The notes below the pieces were generated by a model. The model was not told the DNA's origin and ran no database searches. It was given only the letters and a program-made list of their open reading frames with translations. DNA of 64,000 nt, from assembly GCA_017459945.1 (NCBI GenBank), contig JAFUBZ010000021.1:62001-126000 (forward strand), read 5' to 3'. Origin of the DNA: Eubacterium sp. GTDB taxonomy: Bacteria > Bacillota > Clostridia > Lachnospirales > Lachnospiraceae. Shown piece after piece: positions 43,617-53,023 of this stretch (position 1 is the stretch's first letter; every line of letters begins with the position of its first letter). Both the position numbers and the translations under genes were made by a program.

Positions 43617-43650
43617 GCCCCGACACCTCCTTACAATATGGTTCGCCTAT

Positions 43651-45168
43651 TCAGTTTTGCTCTCCCGGGAAAAAGGAAATCGTTCTGTCTGTCTGATTTG
43701 CGAATCCCGAAAAAGTATGATCGCCGATCGTAACAAATCGCCAGAACAGTGGCGGTGCTTCAAACAGGTAGCTGCACTTCATCCGCGAGATCATCTGATC
43801 CATCCTGATTCCCTCTCTTTGTTCGACCATATCCATTGTCCGATAGGTGACCTTATCCTTCTTTTCCGCCATCAAAAGCAGCTGCAGATACTGCGTATAA
43901 GTCAGACCCTTGCTGTTTTCCGGATTCCCTTCTTCTCCATGATATGATCCGGACAGATCAGACAAATCGGTCCGCCATTGTGCTTTTGTCTTGACCGGCC
44001 AAAGCTTTCCGCCATCCAGCAAAATTCTGACATCACTGATTGATTCTGCATATGCCCATGCCAGCAAAATGGCATGCTTTACGGGCTCTGCAAGCTCCGG
44101 CTGACCAAACGCAGAAGCGATCGCCGTTGCTAAAAGAAGGGCCTCGCCGCTTTTTTCGCTATCATGCAAAAGGTAAATATAATTGACACCCTCACGCATC
44201 AGCAGCAGGCGGTTGACGACTGATTTCAGGTTGTCAGCATCCTTTGGCTTCCCCGCAATCAGATATTCCAGTTCATAATCGAAAACGCCTCCCATGCTTT
44301 CTCTTGACGCATCCGAAAAATGCTGCTGCAGATACAACAGAAACCATAATTCATCTGCAGATCCACCTGTTTTTTCATGAATGAAATTCCCCGCCTGCAA
44401 AGTCCGTTTTTCAAGCATGTCAGGATGTTCCATTTCTTTTTCCGAGACGGGTTTGTCCTGCATGACGACTGCCAGAATTCCTTCTTTTTTCATCCGGATC
44501 ATCCACTTGATCGGATTGTCCTTTTTCAATGCATGCTTCTGCTGCAGGGAAAGCGTTTCTGACGTATCTGCATCTGATGATTCCGCTTCCTCTAAATCCT
44601 CTCCTTCAGATGCTTCCGTATTTTCCGCGCCTGCTTCCAGCTTTTGGTCCAATTCCCCCGCTTCCTCTTCCATCTGTTCAATCGTTTCTTCCTGCACGGA
44701 ATCCTCTTCTTTTTGTGAAAATGCATCGGACAGTTCTTTTACAGCAGTCTCTGCAAGCCCTTCTTTTGCCGCAAGCACAGCCTGTTCCCGAAACGGTTCT
44801 CCGCCTCTGTCTGTCGCGTATTCATATGCATCCACGACGATTCTGCTTGCCTCCAGTTCAAGAAACGGATATTCCAATCGCATTCGTTTTTCTTCCGTAA
44901 CGGACCGGTTCTGATCCAGAAACTGTTTCTGCCGGAGTGCCGCTCCATCCGCGCCGCTTTTGGAAGCGTCCCAAAGCAGCACATCATAATCTTTCCATAG
45001 TCCCGGTTGATACTCTGACAAAAGTGAATCTGCCGCCTGCATGGTTTGCATCTGTGCGTTTGACTTTAACCCGCTGACTCTTGCAGCCTCCAAAAATCCA
45101 AAAACCACTGCGATCATCATGCCGATCAATAGTGCCAGAAACACCGTCAGGCCGGCTTTCACTTTCAT
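43651..45168 (-). CDS. Tad-associated DUF5702-like exported protein
   Basis: 505 residues. N-terminal helix (GLTVFLALLIGMMIAVVFGF) then a long extracellular domain with an acidic Glu-rich linker (about 165-205). Length and position match the Firmicutes Tad-locus protein I recall as DUF5702, replacing the TadG of Gram-negatives. ATG at 45166-45168 overlaps the Flp pilin stop (ATGA). Probably a minor structural or assembly component. Confidence 0.78.
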   Translation of the reverse strand: MKVKAGLTVFLALLIGMMIAVVFGFLEAARVSGLKSNAQMQTMQAADSLLSEYQPGLWKDYDVLLWDASKSGADGAALRQKQFLDQNRSVTEEKRMRLEYPFLELEASRIVVDAYEYATDRGGEPFREQAVLAAKEGLAETAVKELSDAFSQKEEDSVQEETIEQMEEEAGELDQKLEAGAENTEASEGEDLEEAESSDADTSETLSLQQKHALKKDNPIKWMIRMKKEGILAVVMQDKPVSEKEMEHPDMLEKRTLQAGNFIHEKTGGSADELWFLLYLQQHFSDASRESMGGVFDYELEYLIAGKPKDADNLKSVVNRLLLMREGVNYIYLLHDSEKSGEALLLATAIASAFGQPELAEPVKHAILLAWAYAESISDVRILLDGGKLWPVKTKAQWRTDLSDLSGSYHGEEGNPENSKGLTYTQYLQLLLMAEKKDKVTYRTMDMVEQREGIRMDQMISRMKCSYLFEAPPLFWRFVTIGDHTFSGFANQTDRTISFFPGEQN

Positions 45169-45341
45169 TCCAGGCTTCCCGCTTTATTCGAGATCCCTTT
45201 AAACGCATTATTGACCAGCGTGGTCAGCTGCTTTTTAAAGATCACGATCAGTCCCACGAGCACCACTAAGATCAAAATGATCTCAACAACACCGATTCCT
45301 TCTTCTTCCTCGATAAACCGCATTCCCTCTTCTCTTAACAT
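45165..45341 (-). CDS. flp: Flp-type (type IVb) pilin
   Basis: 58 residues, below usual ORF cut-offs. ATG 45339-45341 with AGGAGGAG 5-12 bases upstream. Acidic leader MLREEGMRFIEEEEGIGVVE followed by a helix IILILVVLVGLIVIFKKQL; the G-I/G-V-V-E junction is the prepilin cleavage site with Glu at +5 region, then a short tail. This is the pattern of Firmicutes Flp1 pilins. Stop overlaps the next gene's start (ATGA). Main structural subunit of the pilus. Confidence 0.88.
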   Translation of the reverse strand: MLREEGMRFIEEEEGIGVVEIILILVVLVGLIVIFKKQLTTLVNNAFKGISNKAGSLE

Positions 45342-45364
45342 GTTTCTCCTCCTTTATTCTTACT

Positions 45365-46576
45365 TTAAAAGTTTTCCAGCGCCGGAAAGATCACGGCTGC
45401 CAAAATGACCAAAAACATGATCAGCATCGGTCCCAGCAGTTTCGTGCTGGCTTCCTCTCCCAGACGCAGTGCCGTATTTTTTCGCATCGTCATTGCCTGT
45501 CCGGCTTCTTCTTCGAGCAGCCGGCGGATATCCGCATTTCCCTTCGCAAGATTTCTCGTAAGGATTGCGGCAAACCGCCGGTATGGTTCCAGACCGATCC
45601 GCGTTCCAAACCGTTCATAGCACTCTCTTTCACTGCGTCCCTTTCTCATTTCATATTCCGTGAGCGTCATCTCTTCCATAAAGAGCCTGTCAGGGATCCG
45701 GTCCCGTTCTTTTTGTCTGCAGTAGGCAGACACCATCCGTTCCCAGGCCCGTCGGATCGTCATCCCGCTTCCCAGCAAAAGACAGATCTGTTCGATCATC
45801 TGCGGATATTCAAAGAGCAGCTGATCTTCTTTTTCCTTTTTTTGCTTTCTTATCTGCTCTTTTTCTCTGAAATAAACAGTCGCCAGTAATGCTGTGCCAA
45901 GCAAAAGGACCATTGCCCAGTGTCCGGTTTTTTGTTTTCCCCATTGAATCGAATGACCATCCACTGTCTTCGGGAGCAAAAGTGTCTTCTCTTCTCTCCC
46001 GGTCTCCTCAGCTTTCGATACGGCTTCTGAGATCTTTTCAGCAAGCATCTGCTCACTGCTTTCTTTCGGCCGACAGACATGTACAGATCTGACATCTGTC
46101 AGCTCATAGCTTTCATAAGAAAACACCGTCTCTAACGAGATCACCATCCCCTCTTTGGGGATATTTCCGACATCCAGTCTGCCTTCCTCATCGATCACCG
46201 TCAGCTGATCGGAGGTAGTCCTTGCCGTTACCAATCCGTCTGCCAGCTGCATGGAAAAGACAAGATCCGAATCGACCTGCTCGGCTGAAGCATTTTGTCC
46301 AAGATATGAATTCTCCCATTCTGTCCTGGCTTCTTCTAAGAGGTCCATTGCCTCGGCTTCTGAAAGGATCTGCGGAGAGACCTCCAGTGAGAGTTCCTTT
46401 TTCTCCTGTCCGTCAATCCGATACCAAAACGCCTCTGTCCGTTCTGTCCCGCCAACCGGATCCCGCTCTATACCGTTTTCGGCAACTGCCGCCGCTTCCA
46501 TATGCTCAGATACCGCAGCCGCAGCAGATAATAACAGGATCACCACTATGATCCATATCACTTTTTTCTTTTCCAT
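45365..46576 (-). CDS. TadC-like pilus platform protein (T2SSF domain)
   Basis: 403 residues. N-terminal signal-anchor helix and an extracellular ~170-residue part, then a membrane helix (TGHWAMVLLLGTALLATVYF), a T2SSF/GSPII_F cytosolic domain (QICLLLGSGMTIRRAWERMV, YRRFAAILTRNLAKGNADIR) and C-terminal helix. The extra outer domain is longer than in classic TadC. Inner-membrane platform for Flp pilus assembly. Starts 3 bases after the TadB gene ends. Confidence 0.85.
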   Translation of the reverse strand: MEKKKVIWIIVVILLLSAAAAVSEHMEAAAVAENGIERDPVGGTERTEAFWYRIDGQEKKELSLEVSPQILSEAEAMDLLEEARTEWENSYLGQNASAEQVDSDLVFSMQLADGLVTARTTSDQLTVIDEEGRLDVGNIPKEGMVISLETVFSYESYELTDVRSVHVCRPKESSEQMLAEKISEAVSKAEETGREEKTLLLPKTVDGHSIQWGKQKTGHWAMVLLLGTALLATVYFREKEQIRKQKKEKEDQLLFEYPQMIEQICLLLGSGMTIRRAWERMVSAYCRQKERDRIPDRLFMEEMTLTEYEMRKGRSERECYERFGTRIGLEPYRRFAAILTRNLAKGNADIRRLLEEEAGQAMTMRKNTALRLGEEASTKLLGPMLIMFLVILAAVIFPALENF

Positions 46577-46579
46577 CTG

Positions 46580-47410
46580 CTATACCCGTATCGTAACGAT
46601 CCTTCTTCCCCACCATGCCGCGAACAGATATCCGAGAAGACACCCTGTCATCAAAACGATCCCCGGCAGAGCGTGGTACAATGACTTTGCATACTCCGGC
46701 GAACTGACCGTTACAAACAGCAGTACCCCCGGCACCAGCAAAAGCATGAGTTTCTGCTCCATACGTTTTGCAGATACCATTGTTCTGATATTTTCGAGGA
46801 TCATCTCTTTTTCGCTGACTCTGTCAACGACTGTCCTGATCATATGCGGCATGTCTGCGCCACTCCGTTTGGCATAGCGAAAAGATTCCGCAAAGCTGAT
46901 GATCTCAGGCGCCTGTGTTCGATAGGCAAACTTCAAAAACACTTCTTCAAGCGGTTCGTTCATCTGCACCCGTTTGTTCACGACCGCCAAACCGCATGCA
47001 AATTCCGTGTCATTCCCATACATCCGCGCGACTTCCTTCTGTCCATCCAAAAATGCCCGCTCTATCGATGCGCCTGTCCGAAGCGAAGCAGATACTGCCT
47101 GCATCGCGTCACAAAACTGCTTTGTCAGCGTTTGCTCTCTTCTCTCCTTCCGTTCCGCTTCCCGCATCTTGTGATAAAACGGAATGATCAGTACCGCAGA
47201 CGCCAGTCCGAATACCGACCGGTAACATAAAAACGCGGCACATGCTGCATATCCGACTCCCAAAACCCAGTCAAACCTTCTGCTGTAAAAGTCAAAGGAT
47301 AAGTCCCTGATTTTTAAGTTTTTCTGTATTCTGAAGCGTTCCCGTCTTTTCCCAGGTTCCTTTGATAATGCCGTCCTTTTCTTCTGTTTCATGAAATGTG
47401 AATAACGCAT
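46580..47410 (-). CDS. TadB-like pilus platform protein (T2SSF domain)
   Basis: 276 residues. Basic N-terminus, two helices near 50-80, a T2SSF domain (FCDAMQAVSASLRTGASIERA, ISFAESFRYAKRSGADMPHM) and C-terminal helices. Although the start lies 119 bases inside the 3' end of the ATPase gene, ATG 47408-47410 has a strong GGAGGGAGGG 10 bases upstream and no ATG, GTG or TTG start lies between the ATPase stop and the first helix, so the long overlap is real. Partner of TadC. Confidence 0.86.
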   Translation of the reverse strand: MRYSHFMKQKKRTALSKEPGKRRERFRIQKNLKIRDLSFDFYSRRFDWVLGVGYAACAAFLCYRSVFGLASAVLIIPFYHKMREAERKERREQTLTKQFCDAMQAVSASLRTGASIERAFLDGQKEVARMYGNDTEFACGLAVVNKRVQMNEPLEEVFLKFAYRTQAPEIISFAESFRYAKRSGADMPHMIRTVVDRVSEKEMILENIRTMVSAKRMEQKLMLLLVPGVLLFVTVSSPEYAKSLYHALPGIVLMTGCLLGYLFAAWWGRRIVTIRV

Positions 47411-48518
47411 TCAATACGATCCCTCCCTCCTTTAATCCGCATACCTCTCTGATATCCAAAACCTTTCTGCTGTGATCCCTGAGTCTTCCGAGATGAACAA
47501 ACAGATCCAGGCCATGCGCGATCTGTCCGCGTATCGCCGCAAGCGGAAGATCCATTCCCATCAGAACCATCGTTTCGAGTCTCGAGAGCATATCAGGAAT
47601 GCTGTTTGCATGTCCTGTGCTCATGCTGCCGTTATGTCCCGTATTGATGGCCTGCAGCATATCGAGGGCTTCTGCGCCCCTGACTTCTCCGACGATGATG
47701 CGATCCGGTCTCATTCTCAGAGAGGTCCGGATCAGATCTCTTATGGAAATTTCATGCGCACCATTATTGTTGCCCTGTCTGGTCTCGAGCCGGACCAGAT
47801 TCTGAACGGAACGCATCTGCAGCTCTGCGGAATCTTCGATCGTGATCACCCGCTGATCCTGCGGAATAAATCGGGAGAGCGCATTCAGGAATGTAGTCTT
47901 TCCCGATCCTGTCCCGCCCGAAACAAAAATGTTATATCCGCTTTTCACCATGGTCTTAAGGAAATCCGCAATCTCTTCCGACAGCGCTCCCATGGAAACC
48001 AGATTCTCCATGGAAAGCGGCTGTTTCGGGAATTTGCGGATGGAAAGACACGGACCGGTCACCGCAACCGGCGCAAGTACTACATTGACACGTGATCCGT
48101 CCGGCAGGCGGGTATCTACGATCGGTTCCGATGCATTCACACTCCGGTTGGCCCGTCCGACAATGTTCTGGATCATGGTGTTTAACCGTTCTTCCGAAAT
48201 AAAGGTTTTTTCCCACGGATACAGGCTGCCATGCTTTTCGTAAAAAATGTGTTTTGGACCATTGACCAGGATTTCCGTCACCTCCGGATCATCAAGAAGG
48301 TCCTGCAAGATATCCAGACCGCGAAAGGAATGGAACAATTCCAGCTCCATCTGTTCCCGTTCTGAAATAGAGCACATCCTGCTGTCCGCATCCTGCATCG
48401 CAGTTCTCCGGATCATCTCCAGCAGTTCTTCATCACTGACTTCATATGCATCATCCAGATATGTCAGGATCTGTTCCCGGAGTTTCCCATACTTTTCTTC
48501 TGCTACCGTTTCTCTCAT
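47292..48518 (-). CDS. tadA: Tad pilus assembly ATPase CpaF/TadA
   Basis: 408 residues from ATG 48516-48518 in TAATG overlap with the TadZ-like gene. Secretion ATPase of the VirB11/GspE family: N1 region VTEILVNGPKHIFYEKHG, GSRVNVVLAPVAVTGPCLSIR, Walker A VSGGTGSGKTTFLNAL, Asp box VITIEDSAELQM, and RPDRIIVGEVRGAEALDML (Walker B), GHNGSMSTGHANS. Powers Flp pilus assembly. C-terminal 40 residues are encoded in the segment shared with tadB. Confidence 0.94.
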   Translation of the reverse strand: MRETVAEEKYGKLREQILTYLDDAYEVSDEELLEMIRRTAMQDADSRMCSISEREQMELELFHSFRGLDILQDLLDDPEVTEILVNGPKHIFYEKHGSLYPWEKTFISEERLNTMIQNIVGRANRSVNASEPIVDTRLPDGSRVNVVLAPVAVTGPCLSIRKFPKQPLSMENLVSMGALSEEIADFLKTMVKSGYNIFVSGGTGSGKTTFLNALSRFIPQDQRVITIEDSAELQMRSVQNLVRLETRQGNNNGAHEISIRDLIRTSLRMRPDRIIVGEVRGAEALDMLQAINTGHNGSMSTGHANSIPDMLSRLETMVLMGMDLPLAAIRGQIAHGLDLFVHLGRLRDHSRKVLDIREVCGLKEGGIVLNALFTFHETEEKDGIIKGTWEKTGTLQNTEKLKNQGLIL

Positions 48519-49534
48519 TACAATAGTTCCTGCCTTACCTGTTCTCCGTTTTTCTGGTTTCTCCATTCAAAAAGCAGATGCTCTCCCATCTCCCTGCAGG
48601 CACAGGCCTCTTCGTGCGACAGGATCAGGTCTTTCCATCGCTCCTGTGTTCCGCCGCTGTATCGATAAAACGTTTCCAGGGACGTTCTCCTGCAGGCAGA
48701 ATAGCTGCTGTCATCCTGCAGACAAACGGTCCTTCCCGCCGCCGAAAACAAATATCCGATTCCGGGCATTGGTGTTCCTGCCAGAATGACGGTTGCATCA
48801 TAACCGTTGATCTGCGTTACCTGTGACAAAAACAATTTGAAATCCTCCTCCGAAAGCTCATACAGCACCGAAGGATTGCAGGCTGCCGGCAAAATATCCA
48901 TATTGCCGCTCCGCACGATATATTCCGACAGATGAACCGGTTTTTTTCGCCGCAAGCTCAGGATCAGATCCGCAAAATCCTTTTCCGGTTCCGGAAGCGA
49001 AAGCAGTCCGGTCAGCGCACTGCACGGGATCATATCTACGAGCAGGACCTTCTTGGCGTCTCCTCTTTCCTGTGCATAAACCGCCCCGCAGGAGAGGAGG
49101 CTTCTTTTCATGCTGATATCAACAAACACCTCCACGCCGGCGCCCACTTCCGTCACTGTTACTGTCTGGTTTTGATACTGTTCCATGTGACGCAGGATGA
49201 AATCCAGTATGACCTCTGCCGACTGATAGGCATAGATTTCATCTGCCCGTCCCGAGACGCGTTCTGTTGAAAGCACCAGATAACAGCTTGGATCACGCAT
49301 ATCCTGCTTCATATCAGCAGCCTTTGATTCTCCTGCCATCATCGCATGAATGCTTTCCTTTCCGCCAAGCCACAAGCTCACGCTTCCATTCTCCGGCCCG
49401 GTCGGCAGCTCTTCCGGGACTATGTCCCATATGCCGATCTGTACCTCTTCTCCCATCTTCTTTTTCAAATAAAGCGATAGCTTCTGCAAATAAGTTTTCT
49501 CAAATCCACACAGATTTAACCGATAAGCGTCCAA
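48518..49534 (-). CDS. TadZ/CpaE-like localisation protein
   Basis: 338 residues if started at TTG 49532-49534 (GGGGGTAGG upstream); the frame runs further to 49981 but that part overlaps the prepilin peptidase out of phase and is rejected. N-terminal receiver-like part (LQKLSLYLKKKMGEEVQIGI), then a P-loop-type ATPase region with degenerate Walker A (VGAGVEVFVDISM instead of GxxGKS), DAKKVLLVDMIPCSALTG and LPAACNPSVLYELSEEDFK, as in CpaE/TadZ. Directs the Tad machine to its site. TAATG coupled to the ATPase gene. Confidence 0.76.
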   Translation of the reverse strand: MDAYRLNLCGFEKTYLQKLSLYLKKKMGEEVQIGIWDIVPEELPTGPENGSVSLWLGGKESIHAMMAGESKAADMKQDMRDPSCYLVLSTERVSGRADEIYAYQSAEVILDFILRHMEQYQNQTVTVTEVGAGVEVFVDISMKRSLLSCGAVYAQERGDAKKVLLVDMIPCSALTGLLSLPEPEKDFADLILSLRRKKPVHLSEYIVRSGNMDILPAACNPSVLYELSEEDFKLFLSQVTQINGYDATVILAGTPMPGIGYLFSAAGRTVCLQDDSSYSACRRTSLETFYRYSGGTQERWKDLILSHEEACACREMGEHLLFEWRNQKNGEQVRQELL

Positions 49535-50031
49535 AGACCTACCCCCATTAGCGAACCAAAATAACCCAAAACAATAGCAGGTGAAAAATGCATTTTCCTG
49601 ACGACAGCTGCATATGACCGGTAGGAACGCAGGCGCTTTTGTGCCAACGTGTGTTCCGCATAGTAAAAAAGATCTGAGAACGCTGCAAACAGCTGTCTGT
49701 TTTTCACAAGATAGAAAAATGCATATCCGGCGGCGACCAGAATCGCGCCGATCATCGTATTGACCACAGTCTCTGTCCCGTTTAAGCATCCGACCACGGA
49801 AAACAGCTTGATATCTCCTGCGCCAAGCGCACGGATCCGAAACAGTACCCAGCAGACCATGACCGGTAAAACCATTGCTAAGATCACATCCTTCCATTCG
49901 TGTGTCTTCAGCACGCAGATCTGAAAACCGATCCCTGTCAGAAGACCGAATGCGATCAGACGGTTGCTGATCTTTTCGCAAAGCATGTCTGACCGGACTG
50001 CCGCAAGCAGGATCAGAGAGGTCAATACCAT
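49516..50031 (-). CDS. Prepilin peptidase TadV/CpaA (A24 family), first copy
   Basis: 171 residues from ATG 50029-50031; the frame reaches 50145 but without homology. Membrane helices throughout; catalytic motifs SDMLCEKISNRLIA (first Asp) and IRALGAGDIKLFSVVG (GxGD). First gene of the Tad operon. Its ATG lies inside an 8-codon leader frame (50022-50048) that has the only good ribosome site (GGAGG 50057-50061), so its translation is probably coupled to that leader. Confidence 0.85.
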   Translation of the reverse strand: MVLTSLILLAAVRSDMLCEKISNRLIAFGLLTGIGFQICVLKTHEWKDVILAMVLPVMVCWVLFRIRALGAGDIKLFSVVGCLNGTETVVNTMIGAILVAAGYAFFYLVKNRQLFAAFSDLFYYAEHTLAQKRLRSYRSYAAVVRKMHFSPAIVLGYFGSLMGVGLWTLIG

Positions 50032-50048
50032 CCGCAATGTTGTTCCAT
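50022..50048 (-). CDS. Possible 8-residue leader peptide (MEQHCGWY) overlapping tadV start
   Basis: ATG 50046-50048 has GGAGG at an ideal 8-base spacing and stops after eight codons, overlapping the tadV ATG by nine bases or more. Either a coupling leader peptide or an accident next to a weakly initiated gene. Confidence 0.45.
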   Translation of the reverse strand: MEQHCGWY

Positions 50049-50080
50049 TTTCATCACCTCCGTTCGACTTTGTGGCATGA

Positions 50081-50109
50081 ATTATATGTTGTCTATAACA
50101 TGTCTGCAA
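50081..50109 (-). promoter_or_regulatory. Promoter of the Tad pilus operon
   Basis: Minus strand TTGCAG (50104-50109), 17 bases, TATAAT (50081-50086). Immediately upstream lies the palindrome GCCCGAATTTTCGGGC (50110-50125), followed on the plus strand by GTTTTTT; it may bind a regulator or stop antisense transcription. The 312-base gap 50032-50343 holds only these elements and the terminator at 50267. Confidence 0.8.
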
Positions 50110-50266
50110 GCCCGAATTTTCGGGCGTTTTTTCAGCTTTCGTCATTTTTTATGAATGTTATTTTACGTAAATGCCGGATTCTTTTTTACTTTTGCAAAAT
50201 GAAGATTTCGGTCATGCCGGGATTGCTGTTTTTAGATGAACAATTTGCTGAGAAGAGCATGAAAAA

Positions 50267-50304
50267 AGCCTTTTCCCTTCGGTACGATTCAAAGGAAAAA
50301 GGCT
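50267..50304 (-). terminator. Terminator of the exported-protein gene at 50344
   Basis: Minus strand stem AGCCTTTTTCC / GGGAAAAGGCT with an 11-15 base loop, followed by TTTTT; 40 bases beyond the stop. Confidence 0.85.
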
Positions 50305-50343
50305 GTGAAATTTTGTGAAATCTGACGGCTCGTAAAAACCGCT

Positions 50344-52860
50344 TTATATCTGTTTTTGATATACAAAAAAGATATTCCCCTCTGCCGCAAACAGGTCAGA
50401 GGCTTCCTGTAATGACATCTCTGCTGTCGTATCATCTGACGGATGATAAATCTTAACCTTTGTACTGTCATAGCCGAACACCAGAACCGGGGTCTGGTCC
50501 GTTCCGACGGCATATGCAGGATACCCCCGGCCGATATAATACAGGATCTCATCCAGTGAGCATCCCGACAGGTTCAGTACCAGGCCGTTCCCCTGCGCTT
50601 CCTGTAAAATCTCAAACGGCTGCGCCCCGGACGCAAGCTGCGCATCCACATCCGATGCCTGTACGCCCATTGCCGCAAGCATCACATTCAGCGCCTGGGC
50701 AGTTTCGGAAGATCCGCCCGCAGGCTGCAGCTTGATCTTGTTTTGTGAAAGCATTTTCGCGCGGTTCCAGACATAACGCTGGCCGCTGTCTACTACAACG
50801 CCTGCATTTTCATCAGCAATGCGAACCGCTGTGGCTGCATTTTCTGTTCCCTGAATGACTTTTCCTTTTGCATAAATATAATAACTGCTGGCAAAAAGGT
50901 CTTCAGGCAGTTCTGTAACAACTGCATCTGCCGAAGCATATAAGGATGCCGTCACCTTCTCAGGTGCTTCCACCACCTGTCCCGTCAGGCTCAGTCCGAT
51001 CTCCACCTGCTTATCCTGCGAATCCAGATACACAACACTTGTCTTACCTTCCCGCAGCAGATCGTTGTTTTTGATACTGAGCGGTTCCGATGTGATATAC
51101 GCGCTTCCGTTATCTGTCACGCGTTCGAGCGTTACAGAACCCTCAGAGGAGATCTGTACCGCAGAAAAGAACATGCCGTCCCCTTCATATGTTTTGATGA
51201 CTGTCTCAGGAGCAGATGCATCTGCGATCGCAACCGTATCCATCGGGAAAATATTTTGCCATGCACCTTTGTCTGCATCCTCTGCATAAGCCGTTCCGTA
51301 CAAAAGGTCTGTACCCAGGAACCCGACCGGCTGGATGTATTTTCCATCTCCTGCCTGTATGTCTGTCGTCGTCTCTGTCTCCAGGTCTGTTACATGCATC
51401 ACCTCTGCATTGATTCCTGCGGACAGTTCTGTCCACGCAAAAAATCTGCCCCTGTCTGAGATCTGGAGATTGGTCTTTACATTGTCAAACAACACCGTAT
51501 CTTTTCCGGAATCCAGATCGATCTGATGAATCTCACTTCCGACGGAAAAATAGAACATTCCCGCATCGGAAAGATACATCAGGCTGCCGACATTTTCCTT
51601 TAACTGCTGATAAGATTCGGTTTGCGGAAGGAACAAAAGCTCACTGACCCCGTGCCCCACATTATCATAGTGGCAGACACTGATCCCGACTTCACCAGCA
51701 TGCCAGCCGCTGTTCATATATCCATAGACGATAAAATCGATACTGCCGTTTTCATCCACACGGATCGTACGGATCTCATGCTCTCCATAGGTTTGCTGTG
51801 CATTCAGGATCGCATCCTGTGTCTGTATTGCCGGATCCCGGAAGCTGAACACACAGATCATCTCTCCGGATGCCGCATCAAAGCTCCATAGATCTCCTTC
51901 CTGTACAAAGCAGACCACGCTTCCCGTTTCATTCGTAGCATAATCCACCTCCGATTCCCGGATCCCGAGATTGATGCTGTCCGCACCTGCTGCAAGATCG
52001 CCGGAACCAATCCGCGAGATGGTCCGTTCGAAATCAAGGAGATAGAGCTTTTCCTTTGAATACCGGACACGGTAATACTCCCTGACGGAATAGTATTCAT
52101 CGGTTTCTGCCTGATGTACAACCGGATAATCCAGAACATAGACGGAATAGGAATTGGTGATCTCCTTGATCGAGATCTTTGGCTCCTGTAATTCCTTACA
52201 TGCAAAGTCCGCCCAGCAGATCTGGTCGAGTGTGCTGTTGATCGTAACCCTGGACAGACCTCCGCCGGCACCGGTACCGACAGGCTCCATTTTCCCCTGC
52301 AGTTCATTGCTCCTTGTCGCATCACGCGTGATCGCATGCAGTTCCTTTACAAACGCCATGCATTCCGTCACATGCGCATCGGAAAAGCTTGCAAGCCGGG
52401 AATAATAATACAGATCCTCACCACCCACATTCAGGCAAAGCACAAGGATATTATCCACGCCCTGCGCAAGATTGTCCGTCACCGAAATGCTCGCCTCATA
52501 TCCTTCTTCCGTCTCAGATACACTGCCTTTTCCTCTGGCGACCTCTGCCGAACCGTCGAGTGTGATGATCTCATAGGAAACCGATTTTACCTCATCTTTG
52601 GTATCGATCAGAAGATGTAAGATATCGTCTGCAGGCATTTCCAGGATCGTATCGCGCATGCTGACTTCAGACATCTCTGTCCGGTATCCGTGCAGCTCAT
52701 TGATCCAGGTTCCGTCCTGCTGCATATAAACAACCGGAAGCGCAGCCTGCTCCTCAAACATATCTTCTGTTTTGGTCTCTCTGTTAAACAGAAAGAAAAA
52801 AAACGCAACTGCTGCAATAAAGATGATAACAAGCAGCAGAATCCGTAATACTAATTTCAT
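50344..52860 (-). CDS. Large membrane-anchored extracellular protein, C39-like C-terminus
   Basis: 838 residues from ATG 52858-52860 (AGGA 7 bases upstream). N-terminal anchor helix KLVLRILLLVIIFIAAVAFF, then a long extracellular part rich in beta strands with repeated propeller-like units (for example GSEIHQIDLDSGKDTVLFDN, TDLETETTTDIQAGDGKYIQ) between about residues 320 and 560. The last ~130 residues (LDEILYYIGRGYPAYAVGTD, VFGYDSTKVKIYHPSD) resemble a C39-like peptidase domain without an evident catalytic Cys. No family recognised for the whole. Monocistronic with its own terminator. Confidence 0.75.
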   Translation of the reverse strand: MKLVLRILLLVIIFIAAVAFFFFLFNRETKTEDMFEEQAALPVVYMQQDGTWINELHGYRTEMSEVSMRDTILEMPADDILHLLIDTKDEVKSVSYEIITLDGSAEVARGKGSVSETEEGYEASISVTDNLAQGVDNILVLCLNVGGEDLYYYSRLASFSDAHVTECMAFVKELHAITRDATRSNELQGKMEPVGTGAGGGLSRVTINSTLDQICWADFACKELQEPKISIKEITNSYSVYVLDYPVVHQAETDEYYSVREYYRVRYSKEKLYLLDFERTISRIGSGDLAAGADSINLGIRESEVDYATNETGSVVCFVQEGDLWSFDAASGEMICVFSFRDPAIQTQDAILNAQQTYGEHEIRTIRVDENGSIDFIVYGYMNSGWHAGEVGISVCHYDNVGHGVSELLFLPQTESYQQLKENVGSLMYLSDAGMFYFSVGSEIHQIDLDSGKDTVLFDNVKTNLQISDRGRFFAWTELSAGINAEVMHVTDLETETTTDIQAGDGKYIQPVGFLGTDLLYGTAYAEDADKGAWQNIFPMDTVAIADASAPETVIKTYEGDGMFFSAVQISSEGSVTLERVTDNGSAYITSEPLSIKNNDLLREGKTSVVYLDSQDKQVEIGLSLTGQVVEAPEKVTASLYASADAVVTELPEDLFASSYYIYAKGKVIQGTENAATAVRIADENAGVVVDSGQRYVWNRAKMLSQNKIKLQPAGGSSETAQALNVMLAAMGVQASDVDAQLASGAQPFEILQEAQGNGLVLNLSGCSLDEILYYIGRGYPAYAVGTDQTPVLVFGYDSTKVKIYHPSDDTTAEMSLQEASDLFAAEGNIFFVYQKQI

Positions 52861-53023
52861 ATTGATATCCTGTTCTCCTGTCAGGTTGATTATTGTCTGT
52901 TTTATACAACTGACTTGAAGTGTTTTTGTACAATCTTTCATCAGTGTTTTTCATTCTAAGTCCATTTTGAAAAAAGCTCAATAACTTTTCGAATTTTATC
53001 TGTTTTTTCAATAAGTAAAGTGC

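Noticed and set aside
49535-49981. Extended TadZ-like frame of 487 residues
   Set aside because: The first 149 codons overlap tadV out of phase, look like a shadow frame (Cys/Arg-rich), and no ribosome site supports the far start.
50110-50125. GCCCGAATTTTCGGGC as a terminator
   Set aside because: No plus-strand gene ends before it; it lies just upstream of the Tad promoter, so an operator role is as likely.
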